A DNA stretch of 7,239 nt from Bradyrhizobium sp. (GTDB taxonomy: Bacteria > Pseudomonadota > Alphaproteobacteria > Rhizobiales > Xanthobacteraceae): assembly GCA_019243075.1 (NCBI GenBank), contig JAFAUV010000060.1, positions 1 through 7,239 on the forward strand, in the 5' to 3' direction. A model generated the notes under the pieces. That model saw only the letters and a program-made list of their open reading frames with translations, searched no databases and was not told the DNA's origin. This document shows positions 1 to 5,109 of the stretch, piece after piece (positions within the stretch are counted from its first letter, which is position 1; each line of letters begins with the position of its first letter). Position numbers and translations under genes: made by a program.

Positions 1-629
1 CGCCGGCGATGATCGAGAACACCGCCAAGATGGCCGGCATGCCGGTAGGTCCGCTGTCGCTGTCGGATGAGGTCGCGCTCGATCTCGGCCTGAAGATCAT
101 GAAGGCCACCGAAGCCGATCTCGGGCCGAACGCGATCGACCAGGAGCGAAAGCAGCTGATGGTCGAGATGGTCGAGAAGCAGGGCCGGCTTGGCCGCAAG
201 AACGGCAAGGGCTTTTACGATTATCCCGAGAAGGGCAAGGGCCAGAAGAGCCTGTGGCCGGGGATCGCCGCGTTGCAGCCGACGCATCTCGATCCCGACA
301 GCCTCGATGTCGAGGAATTGAAGCAGCGCTTCCTGGTGGTGCAGGCGGTGGAGGCCGCCCGCACGGTGGCAGATCACGTGATCGTCGATCCGCGCGAGGC
401 CGATGTGGGCTCCATCCTTGGATTCGGCTTTGCCCCCTTCACCGGCGGCACGCTGTCCTATATCGACTTCATGGGCACGCAGAACTTCGTCGAGCTCTGC
501 CACAGGCTCGCGAAGAAATACGGCCCGCGCTTCACCCCGCCCAAGCTTCTGGAAGAGATGGCTGCCAAGGGCGAAACCTTCTACGGCCGTTTCCCGCCGA
601 AGAAGCCGGCGGCCCAGGCGGCCGAGTAG
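1..629 (+). CDS. 3-hydroxyacyl-CoA dehydrogenase, FadB/FadJ-like multifunctional enzyme, C-terminal part (5' end outside window)
   Basis: This is the last 208 codons of a gene whose start lies before the window. The reading frame is open from base 3, so the ATG at base 9 is an internal Met. The enzyme oxidises L-3-hydroxyacyl-CoA to 3-ketoacyl-CoA with NAD+ in fatty-acid beta-oxidation; in multifunctional FadB/FadJ proteins an enoyl-CoA hydratase domain precedes this part. Counting from the base-9 Met, residues about 10-75 are the first 3HCDH C-terminal domain, with GPLSLSDEV and the GRKNGKGFYDYP signature. Residues about 105-190 are the second, degenerate domain, with ADVGSILGFGFAPFTGG and YIDFMG. 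Two such domains in tandem point to the multifunctional type rather than a short single-domain dehydrogenase. The NAD-binding and hydratase parts are not visible, so full activity is inferred. The tail ends in a Lys/Pro/Ala-rich stretch. A thiolase partner is not in the window. Confidence 0.9.
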   Translation, partial: PAMIENTAKMAGMPVGPLSLSDEVALDLGLKIMKATEADLGPNAIDQERKQLMVEMVEKQGRLGRKNGKGFYDYPEKGKGQKSLWPGIAALQPTHLDPDSLDVEELKQRFLVVQAVEAARTVADHVIVDPREADVGSILGFGFAPFTGGTLSYIDFMGTQNFVELCHRLAKKYGPRFTPPKLLEEMAAKGETFYGRFPPKKPAAQAAE

Positions 630-649
630 CGGCCCGCGGCAAGATTCCT

Positions 650-690
650 CCGTCATCCCGGGCAAGCGAAGCGCGACCCGGGACCCATGA
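650..690. repeat. REP-like palindromic intergenic element
   Basis: Perfect 7-bp arms TCCCGGG (656-662) and CCCGGGA (677-683) flank a 14-nt centre. The element is bounded by TCAT (653-656) and ATGA (687-690), which pair further out. It begins 21 nt after the dehydrogenase stop codon. It resembles short palindromes of the type CGTCATCCCGGGC...GACCCGGGA that I recall as dispersed in Bradyrhizobium/Rhodopseudomonas intergenic DNA. Copy number cannot be judged from one window. It has no U-tract, so I do not call it a terminator, although a stem here could protect the mRNA 3' end of the upstream gene. Confidence 0.6.
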
Positions 691-739
691 CCGCCGGCCG
701 TGGTGAAGGGCAGGCTGTTCGATGGCGGAGCACCAAACG

Positions 740-769
740 AAAAAGGGCCGGATCATCAATCCGGCCCTT
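740..769 (-). terminator. Rho-independent terminator of the glutathione S-transferase gene
   Basis: An 11-bp perfect stem, AAGGGCCGGAT (743-753) with ATCCGGCCCTT (759-769), encloses a 5-nt loop. Read on the minus strand, the stem runs into five U residues (complement of A740-A744), the first two of which the A-U pairs at the stem base also use. It lies 21 nt past the stop codon of the gene ending at 791. On the plus strand the stem is followed by GCCTTATC, a poor tail, so termination of the dehydrogenase transcript here would be weaker. Confidence 0.85.
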
Positions 770-790
770 GCCTTATCGATCGCGCAAACC

Positions 791-1402
791 TCACGCCGCC
801 TTCAAACCTTCCTTTGACAGCGCTTCCTGCACCTTCGGCCGCGCGGCGATGCGGGCCTTGTAGGCCATCAGGTTCGGAAAGCCCGAGAGGTCCATCTTGT
901 TCGCGTCCGCCCAGCGCAACATGACGTAGAGATAGCCGTCGGCGACCGTGAACTGCTGGCCCATCAGGTAGTCCTGTCCGGCGAGCTTGCTGTCGATATA
1001 TTTGAACTTGGCTGCCAGGCGGTCCCTGAAGAAGGCCTTGGTGTCGTCGGAGAGCGACGGATTGAACAGCGGGCTGAAATTCTTGTGCAGCTCGGTGGTG
1101 ACGAAGTTGAGCCATTCAAGCAGCTTGTAGCGCTCGGCCGCATCGCGCGCCGGCGCCAGGTTCTTGGCTGAAGCCTTGTCGGCGATGACCTGCACGATGA
1201 CGGGCCCTTCGGTGACGAGTTCGCCGGAATCGAGCCTGAGTGCCGGCACCTGGCCCTTCGGATTGACCTGCAAAAAATCCTCGCCGTTCTCAAGCTTCTT
1301 GGCGCGGAGGTCGACCTTGACCAGGTCGTAGGGGAGACCGGCTTCCAGCAGGGCGATATGCGGGGAAAGCGAACAGGCGCCGGGGCTGTAATAGAGCTTC
1401 AT
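791..1402 (-). CDS. gstA: Beta-class glutathione S-transferase
   Basis: This cytosolic enzyme, 203 aa and so full length for the family, conjugates or reduces electrophiles with glutathione. Residues 1-80 form the thioredoxin-like domain. It starts MKLYYSPGACSLSPHI, with Cys10, the catalytic-site cysteine of bacterial beta-class GSTs. It also has VNPKGQVPAL with the cis-proline (Pro54) and TEGPVI (Glu65, Gly66), which binds the glutamyl end of glutathione. Residues about 88-200 are the all-helical domain, with His106 at the beta-class active-site position and FTVADGYLYVMLRW as the N-capping/hydrophobic core motif. The start is supported by AGGAGG (1411-1416), 8 nt before the ATG. A candidate promoter lies in the gap to the divergent MarR gene, and a strong terminator follows. 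The physiological substrate cannot be read from the sequence. The symbol is by similarity to the E. coli/Proteus enzyme. Confidence 0.93.
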   Translation of the reverse strand: MKLYYSPGACSLSPHIALLEAGLPYDLVKVDLRAKKLENGEDFLQVNPKGQVPALRLDSGELVTEGPVIVQVIADKASAKNLAPARDAAERYKLLEWLNFVTTELHKNFSPLFNPSLSDDTKAFFRDRLAAKFKYIDSKLAGQDYLMGQQFTVADGYLYVMLRWADANKMDLSGFPNLMAYKARIAARPKVQEALSKEGLKAA

Positions 1403-1470
1403 CGGGAATTCCTCCTCGTCGGTGCAAATTTTGGTTCTTGCATGCGTGCTTGGGCCTGTGCGGCCGGATG

Positions 1471-1498
1471 ACTAAATGCATTTGCCTGCAATAGTCAA
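1471..1498 (-). promoter_or_regulatory. Candidate sigma70-type promoter for the glutathione S-transferase gene
   Basis: On the minus strand, TTGACT (1493-1498; five of six matches to TTGACA) is separated by 16 nt from TTTAGT (1471-1476; four of six matches to TATAAT). This is about 70 nt upstream of the gst start codon. The -10 overlaps the palindrome AATGCATT (1475-1482), and the -35 is 5 bp from a second palindrome (1504-1515), as expected for a regulated promoter. It was identified by eye only. Confidence 0.4.
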
Positions 1499-1516
1499 GA
1501 TTGATGCAGGTGCATT
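1475..1516. promoter_or_regulatory. Candidate MarR operator region between gst and marR
   Basis: Two palindromes built from the same half-site lie in the divergent gap: AATGCATT (1475-1482) and ATGCA-GG-TGCAT (1504-1515). Between them CCTGCA (1485-1490) mirrors TGCAGG (1505-1510), giving the whole stretch approximate dyad symmetry. MarR-family dimers typically bind palindromes of roughly this size near their own gene. The sites overlap the likely gst promoter and a weaker candidate marR promoter (TTGATG 1501-1506, TACATT 1525-1530, spacer 18), so repression of both genes is the simplest reading. Binding itself is inferred. Confidence 0.45.
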
Positions 1517-1561
1517 CAGTGGGGTACATTCGCCCGTGACAGATATGGGCCCGATCATATC

Positions 1562-2050
1562 ATGAAGCGCAAACCATCGCTTGAGGCGACCGCCGCCTGG
1601 ATTCGCCTGGTGCGAGTCCAGACCAGGGTGCTGGATGCCGTCGAGCAGGACCTGAAGAAGGCCGGTTTCCCGCCGCTCGCCTGGTATGACGCGCTGCTGG
1701 AATTGTCGCGCGCGCCGACTGGCGAACTGCGCCCGGTGGAGCTGGAGCGCCAGATGCTGTTGCCGCAATATTCCACCTCGCGGCTGATCGACCGCCTGGT
1801 CGACGAGGGGCTTGCGGCGCGGCGCGAATGCAAGATCGACAAGCGCGGCCAGTTCGTGGAGATCACCGAGGCCGGCCGCGAGTTGCAAAAGAAGATGTGG
1901 GGTGCTTATTCGGCGGCGATCGAAAAGCATGTCGGCTCGAAATTGTCCGATGCGGACGCCGTGAAGCTCTGCGGTCTGCTCGACCGTCTGGGTTGCTCGT
2001 GCAGCGAGGCGCAGTCGCCGGCGATCGGCGAGGGCACTTCCGCACGATGA
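1562..2050 (+). CDS. MarR-family winged-helix transcriptional regulator
   Basis: This 162-aa DNA-binding protein is normal in length for MarR. These regulators act as dimers and usually release DNA when a small molecule binds or a cysteine is oxidised. Residues about 8-35 form the N-terminal dimer helix and 36-52 the start of the core (GFPPLAWYDALLELSRAP). Residues 57-88 hold the helix-turn-helix, with YSTSRLIDRLVDEGLAAR as recognition helix and approach to the wing. KIDKRGQFVEITEAGREL (91-108) is the wing, with the usual Asp-Lys-Arg-Gly turn. The C-terminal helices contain four cysteines in the whole protein at 90, 137, 145 and 147, the last pair as Cys-Ser-Cys. The ATG at 1562 is the only usable start in frame: no other start codon lies close upstream, although no strong ribosome binding site is seen. 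It is divergent from gst, its most likely target, and 106 nt before gshA. The ligand is unknown. Confidence 0.9.
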   Translation: MKRKPSLEATAAWIRLVRVQTRVLDAVEQDLKKAGFPPLAWYDALLELSRAPTGELRPVELERQMLLPQYSTSRLIDRLVDEGLAARRECKIDKRGQFVEITEAGRELQKKMWGAYSAAIEKHVGSKLSDADAVKLCGLLDRLGCSCSEAQSPAIGEGTSAR

Positions 2051-2116
2051 CCCAGTTCTCGTCTTTTCGCGTCCGCCGGCTGCTCTTGATCGTTGCCGCG
2101 GACATCACCGCTACCC

Positions 2117-2139
2117 GCGCGCGGCCCTGGCGCGCCTTT
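2117..2139 (+). other. GC-rich hairpin between marR and gshA
   Basis: GCGCGC (2117-2122) and GCGCGC (2130-2135) pair around a 7-nt loop and are followed by CTTTG. The hairpin ends 21 nt before the gshA start codon. It could be a weak terminator for marR or a leader hairpin affecting gshA translation, but the U-run is short and alternating GC is common in this genome, so function is uncertain. I see no convincing separate gshA promoter in the 106-nt gap. Confidence 0.25.
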
Positions 2140-2156
2140 GAGTAAAAAGATTTTGC

Positions 2157-3527
2157 ATGGCGCGTGACCAGATCGATATGACGCCGCTGCAATCGCGCGA
2201 CGAACTCGTGGCGTGGATTGCAGCCGGGGCGAAGCCGCCGTCGGAGTTCCGGATCGGCACCGAGCATGAGAAGACGCCGTTCACGCTCGAGGGCCATCAT
2301 CCCGTGCCGTATGAAGGGACCCGCGGCATCGGGGCCCTGCTCGAGGGCATGCAGCTCCTGCTCGGCTGGGAGCCGATCCTGGAGAAGGGCAACATCATCG
2401 GCCTCTATGACGTCACCGGCGGCGGCGCGATTTCGCTGGAGCCGGGCGGCCAGTTCGAATTGTCGGGCGCGCCGGTCGAGACCGTGCATCAGACGCAAGC
2501 CGAACTGATGGCGCATCTGGCGCAGGTGCGCGAGATCGCCACGCCGCTCGGCATCGGTTTTCTCGGACTCGGCATGACGCCGTCCTGGTCGCGGGCGCAG
2601 ATCCCGGTGATGCCCAAGGGCCGCTACAAGATCATGACCAACTACATGCCGAAGGTCGGTCGATACGGCCTCGACATGATGTACCGGACCTGCACGGTGC
2701 AGACCAATCTCGACTTTTCCTCCGAAGCCGACATGGTGAAGAAGCTGCGGGTGTCGCTGGCGCTGCAGCCGGTCGCCACCGCTTTCTTTGCCAATTCACC
2801 CTTTACCGAGGGCCGGCCGAACGGCTTCCTCTCCTTCCGCTCCGAAATCTGGCGCGACACCGACAACGCGCGTTCGGGCATGCTGCCTTTCGCCTTCGAG
2901 AACGGCATGGGATTCGAGCGCTATGTCGACTATGCGCTCGACGTTCCCATGTATTTCGTCAAGCGCGGCGATGAATATATCGACGTCGCCGGCTCCTCCT
3001 TCCGCGCCTTCTTCGAGGGCAAGAATCCGAAGCTGCCCGGCGAGCGCCCGACGCTGTCGGACTGGGCCAACCACCTCTCGACGATCTTCCCGGAAGTGCG
3101 GCTGAAGCGTTATCTCGAAATGCGCGGCTCCGATGGCGGTCCCTGGGGCCGGCTGCCGGCGCTGCCGGCGTTCTGGGTGGGCCTGCTCTATGACGATCAG
3201 AGCCTCGATGCCGCCTGGGACATCGCCAAGCACTGGTACGCCCATGAGCGGCAGGCGCTGCGCGATGACGTGCCCAGGCTCGGCTTCAAGGCCCGCATCG
3301 GCGACCGCTATTTGTTTGAAATCGCCAAGGAATGCCTGGCCCTGGCGCATGCCGGGCTGCGCCGCCGCAACCATGTCGATCATGCCGGCCGCGACGAGAC
3401 GAGGCATCTGGAGCCGCTCGACCGCATGGTCGATTGCGGCAAGACGCCCGCGGAGGAACTATTGGAGAAATTCAATGGTCCCTGGCGCGGCTCGGTCGAT
3501 CCCGCCTATGACGAAGTTGCGTTTTGA
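2157..3527 (+). CDS. gshA: Glutamate-cysteine ligase (gamma-glutamylcysteine synthetase), plant/alphaproteobacterial type
   Basis: This cytosolic enzyme makes gamma-glutamylcysteine from glutamate and cysteine with ATP (EC 6.3.2.2), the first and usually rate-limiting step of glutathione synthesis. The protein is 456 aa, the usual length of the GCS2-type enzyme of alphaproteobacteria and plants, and is distinct from the E. coli GshA class. Visible family motifs are FRIGTEHEK (31-39), near the start of the ligase fold; GNIIGLYDVTGGGAISLEPGGQFELSG across 78-104, with substrate/metal-binding acidic residues; RTCTVQTNLDFSSE (177-190); SPFTEGRPNG (214-223); and YLEMRGSDGGP (319-329). Cysteines occur at 179, 393 and 427. 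A stop codon at 2139-2141 limits the start to 2157 or the Met at codon 8; 2157 gives the normal N-terminus MARDQIDMTPL. The ribosome binding site is weak. The glutathione synthetase gene (gshB) is not in the window, while a glutathione-using enzyme lies just upstream. Confidence 0.95.
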   Translation: MARDQIDMTPLQSRDELVAWIAAGAKPPSEFRIGTEHEKTPFTLEGHHPVPYEGTRGIGALLEGMQLLLGWEPILEKGNIIGLYDVTGGGAISLEPGGQFELSGAPVETVHQTQAELMAHLAQVREIATPLGIGFLGLGMTPSWSRAQIPVMPKGRYKIMTNYMPKVGRYGLDMMYRTCTVQTNLDFSSEADMVKKLRVSLALQPVATAFFANSPFTEGRPNGFLSFRSEIWRDTDNARSGMLPFAFENGMGFERYVDYALDVPMYFVKRGDEYIDVAGSSFRAFFEGKNPKLPGERPTLSDWANHLSTIFPEVRLKRYLEMRGSDGGPWGRLPALPAFWVGLLYDDQSLDAAWDIAKHWYAHERQALRDDVPRLGFKARIGDRYLFEIAKECLALAHAGLRRRNHVDHAGRDETRHLEPLDRMVDCGKTPAEELLEKFNGPWRGSVDPAYDEVAF

Positions 3528-3531
3528 CAGC

Positions 3532-3558
3532 GAAGGCGCATTTTCCGCCGCCTTTAAG
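3532..3558 (+). terminator. Possible weak terminator of gshA
   Basis: AAGGCG (3533-3538) pairs with CGCCTT (3549-3554), with an additional G-T pair, around a 10-nt loop starting 5 nt after the gshA stop codon. It is followed by TAAGTCGTTT, not a clean U-run. The position is right for a terminator; the strength is doubtful. Confidence 0.3.
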
Positions 3559-3659
3559 TCGTTTCGGCGCTGATGCTTTTTCAATCCGTTCATCGACCGT
3601 ACAGGTTCATGGCGATCAAATGGCGGCTCCCTAGACCCAATCATCGAAAGCAACCAAGC

Positions 3660-4211
3660 ATGGGGATCGGCCGCCTGGTTCGGGCGTGTTTGATGGCGCT
3701 GATCTTCGCGGCCATTTCGGCGGCGGGGCAGGCCGCCGCCCAGAGCAATTTTGACCGGCCCGGCAGCGATTACCTGTCTTCGGCGCTGACCTCGGGCGAT
3801 CCCGCCGATTGCGCGCTCTTATGCGAACGCGACCGGCGCTGCCATGCCTGGAGCTTCAATTATCCGACCGATCCCGCGATCGGCGCGCTGTGCTGGCTCA
3901 AGAGCAGCGTGCCGGCGCGGGTTCAGGACACCTGCTGCGTCTCCGGCGTGCGCGGCGCCGGCGTTGTCGAGCCGCGCAATGGCGCGCTGGAGACCTCGAT
4001 CGAGCGGCCGGGCGGCGACTACAAGAGCTTTGACATCAGGAACGGCGAGGGCGACGAGGAGTGCAAGGCCGCCTGCACGGCCGACAACAAATGCCGCGCC
4101 TGGACCTACGCCAGGCCGGGCTATGTCGGCAAGGAAGCGCATTGCTTCCTGAAAAAGGAAATCAAGCCGCCGCGACGGCGCGCGGGATATACGTCGGGCG
4201 TGGTGCGGTAA
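3660..4211 (+). CDS. Exported protein with two PAN/apple domains
   Basis: The product of 183 aa has an N-terminal export signal: positive GRLVR, a hydrophobic core about 9-22, and a likely signal peptidase I site after AAA at residue 27. Two repeats of one domain follow. Domain 1 (about 31-98) starts FDRPGSDY and has cysteines 51, 55, 61 and 78 plus an adjacent pair at 92-93. Domain 2 (about 114-182) starts IERPGGDY, with cysteines 135, 139, 145 and 162. The repeated order C-x3-C-x5-C-xAW, then C-(W/F)-LK, is that of PAN_4/apple domains, which form disulfide-stapled modules binding protein or carbohydrate. No catalytic domain is present, so a binding or structural role in the periplasm or outside is inferred. 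Upstream in-frame Mets at 3573 and 3609 are possible starts, but 3660 puts the signal peptide at the N-terminus. No strong ribosome binding site decides between them. It is convergent with the signal peptidase gene. Confidence 0.8.
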   Translation: MGIGRLVRACLMALIFAAISAAGQAAAQSNFDRPGSDYLSSALTSGDPADCALLCERDRRCHAWSFNYPTDPAIGALCWLKSSVPARVQDTCCVSGVRGAGVVEPRNGALETSIERPGGDYKSFDIRNGEGDEECKAACTADNKCRAWTYARPGYVGKEAHCFLKKEIKPPRRRAGYTSGVVR

Positions 4212-4222
4212 AAACTCACTGC

Positions 4223-4240
4223 CTCCCGGCCAAGCGGGAG
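4223..4240. other. Small hairpin after the PAN-domain gene
   Basis: CTCCCG (4223-4228) pairs with CGGGAG (4235-4240) around a 6-nt loop, 11 nt past the stop codon. It has no U-run on the plus strand. It may end or protect the PAN-domain transcript, or be an outer part of the repeat that follows. Confidence 0.3.
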
Positions 4241-4247
4241 CTTCGTC

Positions 4248-4329
4248 GGATGGGCCAAGCGCGAGCGTGCCCCACCATCGTCGCCACGAAATGAGTGGTG
4301 CGCCCGGCGCGTCGCGCCTTGGCCCACCC
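4248..4329. repeat. Long imperfect inverted repeat between convergent genes
   Basis: The left arm (4248-4277, beginning GGATGGGCCAAGCGCGA) and the reverse complement of the right arm (4296-4329, beginning GGGTGGGCCAAGGCGCGA) align along nearly their full length with a few single-base gaps, and both end in CACCA. The loop is 18 nt. The element fills most of the gap between the stop codons at 4211 and 4336. It resembles dispersed GGATGGG...CCCACC-type repeats I recall from Bradyrhizobium genomes, probably a non-autonomous palindromic element with no coding capacity. As RNA from either strand it would fold into a long stem and may separate the two convergent transcripts. Confidence 0.65.
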
Positions 4330-4335
4330 TGCGCA

Positions 4336-5109
4336 TCAATGCACCGCGGTGAAGAACCGCGCGACGCGGAAGCCGGAGAGCCAGGTCCAGACCGGCTGGC
4401 TGCGCATGCCGAGATCCCAGGAGCCGACCACGGCGTCGGCGCGGCCGACGAGATTGTCGATCGGCAACAGCCCGACGCCGCCGTCGCGCACCGGCACGCG
4501 GCTGTCGGCCGAATTGTCGCGGTTGTCGCCGAGCACGAACAGCTTTCCGGGCGGCACGGTCACTTCCGGCGTGTTGTCGAGCCGGCCGTTGTCGCGCATT
4601 TTCAGGATCGCATGCGATACGCCGTTCGGCAGCGTCTCGACATAGCGATAGGCGCGTTCGACGCCGCCATTGTCGTCCTCGGCCTCGCCCATGCCGTCGG
4701 GCCTCAACTGGGCGGGATGATCGTTGATGAAGAGCTGGCCCTGGCGCATCTGGATGCGGTCGCCGGGCAGGCCAACGACGCGCTTGACCCAGGCCTGCGA
4801 GGTGTCGCCCGGCCAGCGGAACACGACCACGTCGCCGCGCTTCGGGGTTCCTTCGAACACGCGGCCCGTCTCCGGCAGGTTGATCTGCATCGGCAGCGAA
4901 GCGGTGCCGTAGCCATAGGGATATTTGGAAGCGAGCAGGGCATCGCCGATCAACAGCGTGGGTTCCATCGAGCCCGACGGCACGTAAAACGGCTCCGCGA
5001 TCGCGCCCTTGGCGATGAACACCGCGAGCACGATGCCCGCCAGCTGCATGCCCTGGGCCAGCCAGCCGCTGACCTTGCTGCTGCGGGTCGTCACGTTCTC
5101 GCTGGTCAT
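4336..5109 (-). CDS. lepB: Signal peptidase I (type I leader peptidase)
   Basis: This inner-membrane serine protease removes signal peptides from exported proteins on the periplasmic side. The protein is 257 aa. One membrane segment spans about 20-38, followed by box B VPSGSMEPTL with the nucleophile Ser47. Box C is RGDVVVFRWP (91-100). Box D is VKRVVGLPGD (108-117) with the general base Lys109. Box E is FVLGDNRDNSADSR (191-204). All catalytic elements are present. The start at 5109 overlaps the tldD stop as ATGA and has GGAGG (5119-5123) 9 nt upstream inside tldD. The open frame extends further upstream to 5337, but that part is antisense-type Arg-rich sequence without family similarity. Expression is therefore probably from the tldD promoter by translational coupling. 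Rhizobiales often carry more than one signal peptidase I gene; this one is not beside the rnc/era genes often associated with lepB, so it may be a paralogue. Confidence 0.93.
   Translation of the reverse strand: MTSENVTTRSSKVSGWLAQGMQLAGIVLAVFIAKGAIAEPFYVPSGSMEPTLLIGDALLASKYPYGYGTASLPMQINLPETGRVFEGTPKRGDVVVFRWPGDTSQAWVKRVVGLPGDRIQMRQGQLFINDHPAQLRPDGMGEAEDDNGGVERAYRYVETLPNGVSHAILKMRDNGRLDNTPEVTVPPGKLFVLGDNRDNSADSRVPVRDGGVGLLPIDNLVGRADAVVGSWDLGMRSQPVWTWLSGFRVARFFTAVH

Noticed and set aside
1863..2516. Minus-strand frame of 217 codons across the marR-gshA junction
   Set aside because: It overlaps the ends of two well-supported genes on the other strand and has no recognisable features; the same holds for the minus-strand frame 2796-3407 inside gshA.
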